Shown: positions 1 to 9,338, counted from the stretch's first letter. The stretch is DNA of 64,000 nt from Anaerolineaceae bacterium (GCA_020634165.1 JACKCF010000001.1:1612001-1676000); one strand, 5' to 3'. A program made the numbers and translations. The notes: generated by a model from the sequence alone, not told the origin.

Positions 1-1
1 T

Positions 2-292
2 GAAGCCACCGCCAGCGTTGACCCGTTCACGGAATTGCAGATTCAGGAAGCCGTTGACCTGATCCTCTCGCAGTCAACCTCCATCCTGATTGCCCACCGC
101 CTGAGTACCGTTCGCAGCGCCGACCGCATTATCGTGCTCAAGGAAGGGGCCATCATCGAAGAAGGCAACCACGAGCAGTTGATGGAGCAGGGCGGTCACT
201 ATGCCGAGCTGTACAATACCTATTTCCGCCACCAGTCACTCAGCTACGTCGAAGGGGCCAAATCGCGCCTGACGGAGCAAGTCGGCGACTAA
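2..292 (+). CDS. ABC exporter ATP-binding domain, C-terminal fragment (5' end outside window)
   Basis: This is the last ~96 residues of an ABC transporter nucleotide-binding domain. The reading frame is open to the left edge, so the gene begins upstream of the window. The first visible residues, EATASVDP, follow the Walker B aspartate and contain the catalytic glutamate and D-loop. The H-loop is visible in IAHRLSTV. The tail (ADRIIVLKEGAIIEEGNHEQL) is typical of ABCB/MsbA-type exporters, which pump lipids, peptides or drugs out through the inner membrane. Whether a membrane domain is fused upstream cannot be seen, but this tail type is usually found on fused half-transporters. Substrate unknown. 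Confidence 0.9.
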   Translation, partial: EATASVDPFTELQIQEAVDLILSQSTSILIAHRLSTVRSADRIIVLKEGAIIEEGNHEQLMEQGGHYAELYNTYFRHQSLSYVEGAKSRLTEQVGD

Positions 293-573
293 CGCGGGCT
301 GAAAGTGACTCAAATGGACTCTGTTGTAGTGGTAAGGCGTGCCTTGCCAGGGATTAGATGTCAATGACCTGCTCTTGCCTGTCACAAATGAGCGCGCGCG
401 CGTAAATATCAACAGAACCCCGCATACCAATCGGGGCGGCACCTTAGCTAAATATCACGAATTTTGCTACTCAGAGGGAGCATGTACCGTTATACTGATG
501 GGAGTGCTCCGTTTTTTGTTGGGTAGCGATACAGGGCTTGGCATGTTACGCCGCGCCCTGAACAAAGCGTAGA
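293..573. other. Intergenic region with a hairpin repeat, no gene seen
   Basis: About 280 bases separate the ABC exporter from the next membrane protein. I see no convincing gene. The region holds a GC-rich hairpin at 326-352 (listed separately), a CG dinucleotide run near 391-400, and a possible -10 hexamer TATACT at 491-496 whose best upstream partner, TTGCTA at 464-469, is too far away (21 bases) to be convincing. Confidence 0.5.
326..352. repeat. Intergenic palindromic element, copy 1
   Basis: A GTAG start is followed by the arms GGTAAGGC (331-338) and GCCTTGCC (341-348), separated by two bases and paired fully apart from one G-U pair. The same layout recurs at 7842-7861, and related GTAGGGGC elements lie at 46101-46125 and 60329-60357. 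It may act as the terminator hairpin of the ABC gene, but there is no T-tract behind it. Confidence 0.55.
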
Positions 574-3381
574 ATGGGTGCTATGCAGACGCCAAATGAT
601 CTTTCGCAACGCATAATCAATACCTTTATGGCAACCACCAACTGGCTGGCCCGCTGGATCAATAAATTTGCCATGTGGACGTACCAGGGTTGGGTCTGGC
701 TGAACAACGTCAATTGGCCCAAACTGCCGTTGACGCCTTACCAGTGGATCATCCTGTTCTATGGCATCTTGGCAGTGCTCTTCATGCTGGCGACCCCACC
801 GCTTGAAGCAGGCGCTGAATTGCGTCACTTCGCCTTGGTCGAGCATATTGCTACCACTGGCAATTTACCTGTCCAAAATGCGGAAGAACCTGCCATCTGG
901 CGAGAAATTGGCAGCAGTGCGCCCCTATATTACCTAGGAGCTGGGGCCATCATCTCGCCCATTGATACCAGTGATTTTGACAGTCTGTTGGTATTTAATC
1001 AGCATCGCATTTCATCGCTGGAAGACCTCGGTAACAAGAACCTGCTCCTGCGCGATAGCCCGTTCCTGCCATTACAAGGCACCGTTCTGGCGATCTATCT
1101 GCTGCGTGCCCTCAATATTGTGATGGGAATGGGCACGATTTGGTTAGTTCTGCGTATTGGCCGCCAGATCGCGCCTCAGCGCCAGATTACAGGCTATGTC
1201 GCGGCTGCCATAACAGCCTTTAATCCGGCATTTTTGTTCATCTCGGCATCTGTCTCCAATTTGCCGCTGGTGATGCTCATCAACGCAGCCGTGATTTATC
1301 TGGGCCTACAATTCACCTATACCGGTTTTGAACGCCGCCGCAGCCTGATGTTGGCTGCTCTGCTTGCGCTTGCTGTCATAGCCCATATCAGCGGCTGGGT
1401 TCTGGTAGGTGTGGTATTTATTACCGCCGTGTGGAGTGCGCGTTATCGCACAGATTGGCGTGGATTCGCTGAATTCGCCATTAGCTCGCTGGTGCTTATC
1501 GCGATTGTTGCTGGCTGGTGGTACGTTCGCAACCTCAACCTCTACAGCGATTTGACGGGCCTCAATGTGGCATCACAACTGGCTGGCTTGCGTCCCGCCG
1601 GGACCAACATCGCTCAACTGCTGGCAGAGTTCCAGCTTTTCCAGATGTCGTTCTGGGGTATTTTCGGCATACTCAATATCCAGGGAAACTTGCTGTTCTA
1701 TGCCCTGGTGAACTTCGCCGTATTGTTAGCACTGTTTGGCGTGCTGTTCCTCGCTTTGCAGCTCATCTCGATCCGCGATTTCAGCTATGCTCGCCGTGAA
1801 TTGTACGGCCTGGTGTTCATCCTGGCCGTTGTGCTTTTCAGCCTGATTGCCTACGTGATCTGGGCGTCGCAGGTATCAACCTATGAGGGCCGTGTTCTAT
1901 TCCCATTCGTGGGTGCGATCATGCCTTTTATCGCAGTCGGCTTTGTCGAAGTTGTCTGGTGGATTCTCTTTCTTCTCAGCCCGCCAGAGCGCTCCTTCGT
2001 CCGTGCTGGTGAAGCTGTCACGGAGACTACCCTGCGGGAAGGCACTGTCTGGCCTGTGCGCATCCTGGGCCTGATGACCTTGACCATACCGCTCTACATC
2101 ATCGCGCCTGTATACGCGCCGCCTGCTCCCCAGGATGTCGTCGATCTGGAAGCGCGCCGTGTCTATGCCGATTACGGCAATGTGGAACTCGTCGGTTACG
2201 ATGTGAGTGACCGTCGCTATACCACAGGCGATTGGGTTGATGTCACCCTATATTGGCGTGTGGAAGAAGCAACAGATACCGACAACATGCTCTCACTGGC
2301 GTTAGTCAGCCCGGATGGCCTGCCTGTTGGTAAACTCGATACCATCCCTGGCGCGGGCACACTGCGTACCACCACCTGGGAACCTGGCAAAATCTATGCG
2401 GATACGTACCGTATTCGCGTGCGCCCTGGCCAGATTGATGAAGGCTTCCCACTGCGGCTGCACGTCAACTGGTGGGACCCATCCGAGCAGATGGTGCTTG
2501 CGCCCACAAATCAACAAGGCGATCCGCTCGAATCGGTTATGCTTAACACGGGTGTGCTGATTGATGTTCGGGCGCCACAGACACCTGGCTTCATCACGCT
2601 CAATGACCGCCTGACGGAAGCCCAGCAGGTCGCCATGCTCACTACACCCGATCCCAATTCGACGCCAGAACCCACGCCGACAGTCGATGAAGCACTGCTG
2701 ACGCCGATTGAATATGATTTCAATGGCGACATTCGCTTTGTGTCGTTCCGGGTGTATGACGATACCGAAGAACCGCAGTTGTATACCCTGCGCATCCTCT
2801 GGGAATCACAGTCACCGCCTGATGGTGACTACACAGCCTTTGCCCATGTCGTCGCGGAAAATGGCGATCTCGTTGCTCAGGCCGATGTCCATCCAGAAGT
2901 GCCAACCAACTACTGGACCTATCGCGATTCGCATATTGTGCGTTACCCCTTGCAGCTTCCAGAAGGGCTGGAACCAGGCGAATATGAGGTTCATGTTGGC
3001 TGGTACAAAGTCGAAGATGATGGTGAGGAAATGGTTGTCGAGCGCCTGCGTATTCTGGACTTGCTGCCGGAACCGACGCCCATCCCAGAACCGGACCTTG
3101 AAGCTGAAGCTGAAGAAGTCCCAGCAGAGCCGGATGATTACATTCGCCTGTTTAACTTTGTCGTTGCGGCAGATGGCAGCATCACCACGCCGGAAATCCC
3201 ACCGATTCCTGAGGCGGAAGAAGATGAGGATGCTACTGAAGAGGCTGGCACTGGTACGCCCTCTGTAGAAGAGGGTACGCCGGATGCAGATGCGACTGAG
3301 GCTTCAGGCGAAGATGCTGATGCTGACCTAACCGCCGTTCCGACTGAAGTACCAGATATATTACCTACTTCAGAGGAATAA
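574..3381 (+). CDS. Large GT39/DUF2142-like membrane protein with C-terminal exported beta-domains
   Basis: This 935-residue protein has a short cytoplasmic start, many hydrophobic segments up to about residue 510, and then a long soluble part. The first loop after membrane segment 1 reads PPLEAGAELRHF (residues 75-86). This is the place where GT-C enzymes of the GT39/PMT2 family carry their catalytic acidic residues (usually a DE pair), so here the motif is degenerate (E78 and E82 remain). It is followed by LPV and a PLYYL segment as in GT39 and DUF2142 proteins. Residues ~520-830 contain two repeats of a beta-rich domain with the pattern 'tGD.vdVTLyW', common in Chloroflexi surface glycosyltransferases. 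The last ~100 residues are rich in E, D, A and T and probably disordered. The start is ATG at 574, with ATG at 583 equally possible; neither has a clear ribosome binding site. The 3' end overlaps the convergent gene by 17 bases. Confidence 0.7.
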   Translation: MGAMQTPNDLSQRIINTFMATTNWLARWINKFAMWTYQGWVWLNNVNWPKLPLTPYQWIILFYGILAVLFMLATPPLEAGAELRHFALVEHIATTGNLPVQNAEEPAIWREIGSSAPLYYLGAGAIISPIDTSDFDSLLVFNQHRISSLEDLGNKNLLLRDSPFLPLQGTVLAIYLLRALNIVMGMGTIWLVLRIGRQIAPQRQITGYVAAAITAFNPAFLFISASVSNLPLVMLINAAVIYLGLQFTYTGFERRRSLMLAALLALAVIAHISGWVLVGVVFITAVWSARYRTDWRGFAEFAISSLVLIAIVAGWWYVRNLNLYSDLTGLNVASQLAGLRPAGTNIAQLLAEFQLFQMSFWGIFGILNIQGNLLFYALVNFAVLLALFGVLFLALQLISIRDFSYARRELYGLVFILAVVLFSLIAYVIWASQVSTYEGRVLFPFVGAIMPFIAVGFVEVVWWILFLLSPPERSFVRAGEAVTETTLREGTVWPVRILGLMTLTIPLYIIAPVYAPPAPQDVVDLEARRVYADYGNVELVGYDVSDRRYTTGDWVDVTLYWRVEEATDTDNMLSLALVSPDGLPVGKLDTIPGAGTLRTTTWEPGKIYADTYRIRVRPGQIDEGFPLRLHVNWWDPSEQMVLAPTNQQGDPLESVMLNTGVLIDVRAPQTPGFITLNDRLTEAQQVAMLTTPDPNSTPEPTPTVDEALLTPIEYDFNGDIRFVSFRVYDDTEEPQLYTLRILWESQSPPDGDYTAFAHVVAENGDLVAQADVHPEVPTNYWTYRDSHIVRYPLQLPEGLEPGEYEVHVGWYKVEDDGEEMVVERLRILDLLPEPTPIPEPDLEAEAEEVPAEPDDYIRLFNFVVAADGSITTPEIPPIPEAEEDEDATEEAGTGTPSVEEGTPDADATEASGEDADADLTAVPTEVPDILPTSEE

Positions 3382-5323
3382 CGGCATACTGGCCGCTGGG
3401 TGCTCCGGCGGCATCCAGAACATTTGCATTCAAAAACTGACCCGCCTGTGAGCCTGTGCCGATTCGGTAGAGGCTCACTTGTAATTCAGTGGCTGTATCG
3501 TCGCCGCTGATGGGTCCCCACGTCAGCAGTCGATCTCCGGCACACCAATGCCGCTGCTGCCAGAATACCGTGTCATATTGCCCGACGCGCTCACCAGCAG
3601 CGAATAGCTGCGCGCTGTACTGATAATTCAGGTCGTCGCGACCATCCGCTAGCTGCCATTCCAGATAAACAGTGCCGCCATCCAGTGCATAGCCTGTCAG
3701 CGTCGCACCCATATCGAACCGAATCGGCTCGATGCTTGTTATATCAGGTCCACTCCACGCTGGCGCGGAATCGAACGTATAGACTTCGTAGGGTGTTTCC
3801 CCTGGGCGAGCAGGGTAGATTACGGGCGTGTCAGAGGTATACAGGCCGCGAACAGGGTCGTTCGGTGCATCCGGCGCTTTGAGTACAGCGAATGGCCCAT
3901 CTGGGAAGACGGCATAGCCATCTGGCACCAGCGTCCGCACACACTTTGACTGAATGTGCCACATCACCGGCCACACCACCGATTCATGGTGCAGCGACCA
4001 CGACATGCCGTAACTCAGCACAACCACATCATTGTAGCGGCTCAGTCTTGTGCGAATCGTTTCCAGATAGTGCAGCGGCACACTGAACCCTGGCGGCTCA
4101 ATTGCATTCTGATCCAGATAACGTAACGCACCACGCCACCAAAGCCCTTGCGTCACTAGAATGACCAGATAGGCCCCCAGGATAATCGCGCGTCCGGCTT
4201 GCTTCAAAGGAACCTGACGACTCAGCCATGCTACGCTAATACCTGCCAGCAGCATATAAGCTGGAATGCTGGCGATGAAGTAATGGATGTATACCGGAGT
4301 CCACTGTGGCAGGAGGACCAGCGGCGGCAGCAGTGCCCAGATCAGTACAATTGGCGCTAAAGGTCGCAGAGATGCCTGCCACAGCAGCACGCCGACACCG
4401 AGCAGCGCCGCACCGCCAATGATCCACCATAGGGCAGGCGGTGGAACCGCAGCCAGCATATCTTCCGTCTGATTCGGCGCGACCCACGTTTCAACGCCAT
4501 AGCCCGTCGCCAGCGCGATGACTGCTTCCAGCGAGGCATTATCAAAACTCAGCCCTTCGGTAGCCGTCGAACGCTCTGCGGCGGCGCTGACCCGCGTTGG
4601 GTCATCTTGCAAAGTCTGTGCCAGCCCCAGCCCATACGGCAGGAGCACCAGAGCGCTCAACAAGGCGCTCGCGACTAACGCTCCCCATCGTACCCGCCGA
4701 TGCCGCATAACAATAAGCAGCATATACATCGGCACCAATGCCCACGCCGCGAAATGAATCTGCATCCCGATCAGCATGGTTGGCAGACACAACGCCTGCG
4801 CCGTAATCTGCCATCGGTTGGCGCGGCCCTCTCCGCGTCTTGGCGCTTCCCAGAAGCCGTACAGCCCTAGAAACAGTGCCAGCAGCAAAAATGGCGTATG
4901 GAAATCCTGCGCCCAGATTTTACGGCTGTACAGGATCGCCCAGGGACTGGCAGCATACGTCAGCCCAGCGATGAGGGCCGTTGTCTTGCCAAAATAGCGA
5001 TGTGCAATCAGCCACAGCAGCCCAACACCGAGCACATTCAGCAGCATGACGAAAATCGTCGCCACCTGCGGATCACTGCTGATGGCATACGGTAGGGCCA
5101 TGATATAGACATTTATCGGCGGATTTGGGATACCCGTTGAGGAGTTGATGCCCGTTAGCGGGAAATGCTTGCCATCAACCATGTCCTGCGCCAACGACGA
5201 TAGCATCGCCTCGTCATGGAAGAATTCGACAATGCCCGGCTGTCCCAGACGCAGTAAACCCGCCACAAACAGGATGAGCAGGAGCGTCAACCAATCGCGG
5301 CGGGTGATGTTGTGTACGCGCAT
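3365..5323 (-). CDS. GT39-family membrane glycosyltransferase
   Basis: This ~652-residue polytopic protein fits the dolichyl/polyprenyl-phosphate-mannose-type GT-C fold (GT39, PMT_2). The first periplasmic loop carries FFHDEAM (H36-D37-E38), the expected catalytic acidic pair right after membrane segment 1, followed by the NPPINVYI segment that resembles the P-P-x-Y region of the family. About ten hydrophobic helices follow, then a ~200-residue soluble C-terminal domain outside the membrane. I prefer ATG at 5323 over an upstream TTG at 5338. It lies 24 bases downstream of the thiolase gene on the same strand, so the two could be cotranscribed, and it overlaps the end of the convergent 574-3381 gene. 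The sugar donor and acceptor are unknown. Confidence 0.8.
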   Translation of the reverse strand: MRVHNITRRDWLTLLLILFVAGLLRLGQPGIVEFFHDEAMLSSLAQDMVDGKHFPLTGINSSTGIPNPPINVYIMALPYAISSDPQVATIFVMLLNVLGVGLLWLIAHRYFGKTTALIAGLTYAASPWAILYSRKIWAQDFHTPFLLLALFLGLYGFWEAPRRGEGRANRWQITAQALCLPTMLIGMQIHFAAWALVPMYMLLIVMRHRRVRWGALVASALLSALVLLPYGLGLAQTLQDDPTRVSAAAERSTATEGLSFDNASLEAVIALATGYGVETWVAPNQTEDMLAAVPPPALWWIIGGAALLGVGVLLWQASLRPLAPIVLIWALLPPLVLLPQWTPVYIHYFIASIPAYMLLAGISVAWLSRQVPLKQAGRAIILGAYLVILVTQGLWWRGALRYLDQNAIEPPGFSVPLHYLETIRTRLSRYNDVVVLSYGMSWSLHHESVVWPVMWHIQSKCVRTLVPDGYAVFPDGPFAVLKAPDAPNDPVRGLYTSDTPVIYPARPGETPYEVYTFDSAPAWSGPDITSIEPIRFDMGATLTGYALDGGTVYLEWQLADGRDDLNYQYSAQLFAAGERVGQYDTVFWQQRHWCAGDRLLTWGPISGDDTATELQVSLYRIGTGSQAGQFLNANVLDAAGAPSGQYAVIPLK

Positions 5324-5347
5324 AGAAAAAACGGGCAACGTGCCTGC

Positions 5348-6562
5348 TTAGGCTTCCAGCTCGACGGCCATAGCCACAGCTTCACCACCGCCCAGGCACA
5401 AGGCGGCGACGCCGCGCTTCAGACCGCGATCTTGCAGCGCGTGAATGAGTGTTATCAGCACACGGCTGCCACTGCTCCCCAAGGGATGGCCGAGCGCAAT
5501 CGCGCCACCATGAACATTGACCTTCTCCATCGGTACCGCGTATCCGTCGCGTTCCAGGCCGCGCATATCGGCCAAAACCTGTGACGCAAAGGCTTCGTTG
5601 ATCTCGAACAGGTCGACATCATTCACCGACCATCCCGCACGATTCAGTGCAACCGGAATCGCTTTCACCGGTGCGTAAAAAATCCACTTGGGGTCCATGG
5701 CCGCCTGCCCATACGCGACAATCCGTGCCATTGGCTGATGCCCGTTCTTTTCAGCATAATCGCGGCTGGCGACCACAATTGCCGATGCGCCATCATTCAG
5801 TCCAGGGGCATTACCGGCAGTCACGATACCGTCTTTCTCAAAAGCAGGGCGCAGATTGCTGAGGGCTTCCAGCGTCGTATCTGCGCGAATCGGCTCATCG
5901 CTGTTGATGAGAATATCGCCCTTGCGGGTGCTGATCGTCACTGGAGCGATTTCGGTGCTGAATTTGCCTGCTTCTGTCGCCTGATGCGCCAGTTGGTGGC
6001 TGCGCAGCGCGAACTCGTCCAACTCTTGCCGTGTGACTTCCAACTGCTTGCCGATGAACTCGGCGGCGTTACCCATTGCCCAGTTTTCAAAGGTGCACCA
6101 CAGACCATCGCATTCCAGGCTGTCACGCAGGCTGACGGCACCATATTTATTGCCCTGACGCATATGGTCATCCAAATAGGGCGCGTTGCTCATGCTCTCG
6201 ACGCCACCTGCCAGATACAGGTCACCGTCTTCGGCCTTGATGGCATTGGATGCCAGCATCACACTTTTAAGGCCGCTGCCACAGACTTTGTTGACTGTCA
6301 TACCGCCGACCGTTGAGGGAACGCCTGCGCCAATGCTGATCTGGCGCGGCAGGGCCTGACCGACGCCGGCTGCGATCACATTGCCGACAATGACTTCGTT
6401 GACATCTTCTGCGTTGATGCCACTGCGCTCAACAGCCGCCTTAAAAGCGACTTTGCCCAGTTCTGCGGCACTAAGCGGGGCGAGTGCGCCCAGGAACTTG
6501 CCCTGAGGTGTGCGGGCGCTCCCTAAAATGACGGCTTCACGACCATTTTTATCGGCTGGCAT
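5348..6562 (-). CDS. Acetyl-CoA C-acetyltransferase (thiolase)
   Basis: This thiolase of 404 residues condenses two acetyl-CoA to acetoacetyl-CoA, or cleaves it; this is the entry step to butanoyl/PHB or mevalonate-type metabolism and the exit of beta-oxidation. The nucleophile Cys94 sits in NKVCGSGLKS. The two other catalytic residues are His359 in GHPLGSSG and Cys389 in CLGGGEA. The family length is 390-400. The frame extends to an ATG at 6589, but the ribosome binding site AGGAAGG overlaps the second in-frame ATG and is correctly spaced for the ATG at 6562, giving MPADKNGREAVIL, so I chose that start. It is upstream of a GT39 gene with a 24-base gap. Whether it is catabolic or biosynthetic cannot be decided here. 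Confidence 0.93.
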   Translation of the reverse strand: MPADKNGREAVILGSARTPQGKFLGALAPLSAAELGKVAFKAAVERSGINAEDVNEVIVGNVIAAGVGQALPRQISIGAGVPSTVGGMTVNKVCGSGLKSVMLASNAIKAEDGDLYLAGGVESMSNAPYLDDHMRQGNKYGAVSLRDSLECDGLWCTFENWAMGNAAEFIGKQLEVTRQELDEFALRSHQLAHQATEAGKFSTEIAPVTISTRKGDILINSDEPIRADTTLEALSNLRPAFEKDGIVTAGNAPGLNDGASAIVVASRDYAEKNGHQPMARIVAYGQAAMDPKWIFYAPVKAIPVALNRAGWSVNDVDLFEINEAFASQVLADMRGLERDGYAVPMEKVNVHGGAIALGHPLGSSGSRVLITLIHALQDRGLKRGVAALCLGGGEAVAMAVELEA

Positions 6563-6777
6563 CCGGTGCATCCTTCCTATGTAACCCATTTTGGTATATT
6601 TAATTCTTGTAACAACGACTTTCAGCGATGTTCGATAACAACGTAATTTGCTATTTCATTGGCCCGATTATAGGCGCTGTCGGGAGGCTTCTCAATACAT
6701 CGTCGCATCATTTCCGCACTTACTTTTGATCTATTCGTCACGGATGCCATCGGATTACAATATCCTCCGGTAAAGGG

Positions 6778-7077
6778 ATGAAAGACCTTATGATTATAAC
6801 TGCCGTCGTCATTATGCTGACGCTTTGGGGGACCGCGCTGCCGATCATCGCCCAGGAATCACCACCGCTTGCAACCCAGGAAGCGTTACTCGGTCCAACC
6901 GCCGACGCGATCCGCACGGAAATCGCGGCAACGGCTGCTGCCGTCCCGCTGAGCGAGGTCGCCTTTGACCAGACCATACTGCTTGGCTTTTTGTGTGCTG
7001 TTGGGTCGATGCTTTTTCTCATTGGCCTGATTGCTTTTGGCTTCTGGTTATCTGCCCATGCCAAGAGAACGTCATGA
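6778..7077 (+). CDS. Small exported/membrane protein of unknown function
   Basis: This 99-residue protein is not a family I recognise. It begins with a hydrophobic segment (residues ~5-24) ending in IIAQES, which looks like a signal peptide. An Ala/Thr-rich stretch (residues ~30-65) follows, then one strong membrane helix at ~67-92 and a short basic cytoplasmic end. Its stop overlaps the start of the biotin ligase gene as ATGA (7074-7077), so translation of the two is probably coupled. The start may instead be the ATG at 6790, which is better spaced from AAAGGG at 6772-6777. Confidence 0.6.
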   Translation: MKDLMIITAVVIMLTLWGTALPIIAQESPPLATQEALLGPTADAIRTEIAATAAAVPLSEVAFDQTILLGFLCAVGSMLFLIGLIAFGFWLSAHAKRTS

Positions 7078-7835
7078 CCTTATCTGCTGATCGTTTGCAG
7101 GCGCTTCTGCCACATAAGCCGATTCAGGTTTTTCCCTCAGTCGGCAGCAGCAACGATATAGCCATGCAGTGGTTGCGTGATGGCGCACCCGCAGGCGCTG
7201 TTGTCCTCGCTGATGAGCAAACCGCTGGACGGGGTCGAAGAGGTCGGTTATGGCATACACCGTCCGGTGTCGCGCTGGCTGTCTCTTACATCTTGCGCCC
7301 CAATCCAACCCATCTGAATCGAGTTTCGATGATGGGGGCCGTCGCTGTTGCCGAATTATGTGAGCACTACGGTGCTAAAAATGTCGGTATCAAGTGGCCT
7401 AATGATGTGCAGATTGCTGGCAAAAAAGTCAGCGGAATTCTGCCGGAAGCTGCCTGGGAAGGCGAAAACCTCCTTGGCGTCGTGCTCGGCATCGGCGTCA
7501 ATATCCGTGTTAATCTGGCTGATGACCTCCGCCCACTAGCGACGAATTTAGAAGATGCCATTGATCAGCATGTGGACCGTGCCGAAGCTGCTGCATTCCT
7601 CATCCAGCGCCTGGATAGTTGGTCGCAGCAATTGGGTGACGATATGCTTTTTGCGACATGGTGCAGCTACCTGACGACCGTAGGGCAAACGGTGCGTGTC
7701 GATAATGTCGCTGGCATGGTAGAGTCAGTAGATGATACGGGCGCGTTGCTCATTCGCACATCAACAGGCGTAATCGAGCGCGTTGTTGCGGGTGATGTCA
7801 TGATCCAATCCGCGCCGGATGAGACAGCGAATTAG
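7074..7835 (+). CDS. birA: Biotin--[acetyl-CoA-carboxylase] ligase, monofunctional
   Basis: This 253-residue enzyme activates biotin to biotinyl-AMP and attaches it to the lysine of a biotin carboxyl carrier domain. The biotinyl-AMP loop GRGRRGR (residues 52-58) and KWPND (107-111) with Lys118 in GKKVSGIL are all present. A small C-terminal SH3-like domain follows (residues ~205-253). The N-terminal helix-turn-helix of E. coli BirA is missing, so it should be an enzyme only and not a repressor. A longer reading frame begins at 6993, but the family fit and the ATGA overlap with the upstream small gene support the start at 7074. A palindromic element follows the gene at 7842-7861. Confidence 0.93.
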   Translation: MTLSADRLQALLPHKPIQVFPSVGSSNDIAMQWLRDGAPAGAVVLADEQTAGRGRRGRLWHTPSGVALAVSYILRPNPTHLNRVSMMGAVAVAELCEHYGAKNVGIKWPNDVQIAGKKVSGILPEAAWEGENLLGVVLGIGVNIRVNLADDLRPLATNLEDAIDQHVDRAEAAAFLIQRLDSWSQQLGDDMLFATWCSYLTTVGQTVRVDNVAGMVESVDDTGALLIRTSTGVIERVVAGDVMIQSAPDETAN

Positions 7836-7841
7836 TCAGTA

Positions 7842-7861
7842 TAGGCAGGGCTTGCCTTGCC
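7842..7861. repeat. Intergenic palindromic element, copy 2
   Basis: The arms GGCAGGGC (7844-7851) and GCCTTGCC (7854-7861) are separated by two bases and carry one G-U pair. The right arm is identical to that of the copy at 326-352. It lies seven bases after the birA stop and could also serve as its 3' hairpin. Confidence 0.55.
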
Positions 7862-7882
7862 GCATAAAGTGAAGGGTAGCTC

Positions 7883-9286
7883 ATGGTAAAACTCGATTGG
7901 GAAATCGAATCTGATCGCGTTGCTGAGCATGAACATCAGGAAGACGAAAAAGAGCGCAAAAGTCGTGGGCGCAAACCACTGCGCCTGCTTCTGGTGATTT
8001 TGATTTTCTTGGGTTTAATTGCCGCTGCCGTTTTCCTGGTGCAGCAGCGCCTGCGTCAGATTTCCGAGTGGGAGCAGGAACTCCTCTCCCAGACTAGCGA
8101 GGCAGAAGTGGCGGCGCTTCGTTTTGGTGATCGTCAGGCGTATATGGCCCTCCAGCGCAGCGCCTCCGACGAGTGGCTGGCTTCTCAGAGCGCCTTGTTT
8201 GATACTTACCAGAGCAAGAAGGTCAGCAGCGACATTCAATTAACGGGCCGTGTCATTGATGTTGCCATTGATGGTTCCCGCGGTCGCGTCCAGGTCGAAG
8301 AAATTGAGCAGGGAACACCCTACATCAATACATGGTTCTATTGGTACTACGAAGAGGAAAAAGACGAAGAAGGACGGACGCTTGTAACATCTGGCTGGTA
8401 TCATGTTCCCCCGGATTACACTTTCTGGGGCGATCTAGCTACAATCCAGCGCGATCCCTTTGTGGTGCGCTACCATGAGCTTGATGAGCCTTTTGCGCGG
8501 CAGCTTGCCGAAAAACTGAGCCAGTGGACCCAGTTCGCATGTGACATCATCGCCTGTGGCGATTTGCCGCTGGTCACGGTCGATGTCACCCCGAACAATT
8601 TGCCCTCCATGCGCTGGACAACTGGAAACGCTTGGCAGTTAGTCGTTCCTTCACCCTATATCCATCGTGCCCGCCACGATCAGCCTTTTGACCAGACATT
8701 GCAGATCGAAGCCGCGACGTTACTGGCGGAACGTCTGGTTGAGCATGTCGTTCCACAGCCTGCTGAGTACCCGCATGATGCTTTCTACATCCGGTCGGCG
8801 GTTGTTTCCTGGCTGGTAGGGCAGTTCGTTCAGGTGAATACCAACACGCATCTGGTTCAATCAATAGCCGATAACTACGGCACGCAGGTTGTTGGTCGCC
8901 TGCTTACGGAATTGCCTGCCAATGCCAATATGGATGCTCTGGCTGGTATTCTCGGTGTCAATGATCTCGCAGCAGCAAATATCGACTGGCGCGATTTGCT
9001 GAGTTGGCGCCTCGTCACAGAGGATGAATTGATCTCACATGGCGACGAGGCGAACTGGGCCGCTCTGCATGATTTCACCGATCCGGATGTCATGGCCCGC
9101 TCTTATGAGCGCTACAATGCCAACCTGCCACCCCAGAACTACATGGTCACAGAATTACAACCGCAGACCAGCGAAACAGGCGCACCCGAAGTGCTGGCAA
9201 TCGTCTACGTTGGCGAGGACAATGTCTTCCAGGAACAGCGCATTTTGTTCCGTTTGGTGAATAACATCTGGCTGCGGGCGAGTTAG
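7883..9286 (+). CDS. Single-pass membrane protein with large extracytoplasmic domain, unknown function
   Basis: This 467-residue protein is not recognised. It has a charged cytoplasmic N-terminus (Glu/Lys/Arg-rich, ~34 residues), one membrane helix at ~35-55, and then a long exported region beginning with a helical segment (QQRLRQISEWEQEL). Aromatic-rich stretches such as WFYWYYEEE (~residues 151-159) and a helical region near residues 275-345 resemble the gluzincin-like 'peptidase MA' proteins of Chloroflexi, but no HExxH metal site is present, so an enzymatic role is not supported. ATG at 7883 has AAGGG seven bases upstream. A putative extended -10 promoter for the next gene lies just behind its stop. 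Confidence 0.6.
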   Translation: MVKLDWEIESDRVAEHEHQEDEKERKSRGRKPLRLLLVILIFLGLIAAAVFLVQQRLRQISEWEQELLSQTSEAEVAALRFGDRQAYMALQRSASDEWLASQSALFDTYQSKKVSSDIQLTGRVIDVAIDGSRGRVQVEEIEQGTPYINTWFYWYYEEEKDEEGRTLVTSGWYHVPPDYTFWGDLATIQRDPFVVRYHELDEPFARQLAEKLSQWTQFACDIIACGDLPLVTVDVTPNNLPSMRWTTGNAWQLVVPSPYIHRARHDQPFDQTLQIEAATLLAERLVEHVVPQPAEYPHDAFYIRSAVVSWLVGQFVQVNTNTHLVQSIADNYGTQVVGRLLTELPANANMDALAGILGVNDLAAANIDWRDLLSWRLVTEDELISHGDEANWAALHDFTDPDVMARSYERYNANLPPQNYMVTELQPQTSETGAPEVLAIVYVGEDNVFQEQRILFRLVNNIWLRAS

Positions 9287-9294
9287 ACAAGACG

Positions 9295-9303
9295 TGCTAT
9301 AAT
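9295..9303 (+). promoter_or_regulatory. Putative extended -10 promoter for the 9339 gene
   Basis: TGC-TATAAT (9295-9303) is a perfect -10 hexamer with the TGn extension. No good -35 is seen, as is usual for extended -10 promoters. It would start transcription near 9310, just ahead of the ribosome binding site at ~9324-9333. Confidence 0.5.
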
Positions 9304-9338
9304 GACCGCATGGTTAGCGGCAGAAGGTGGAGACAAAC

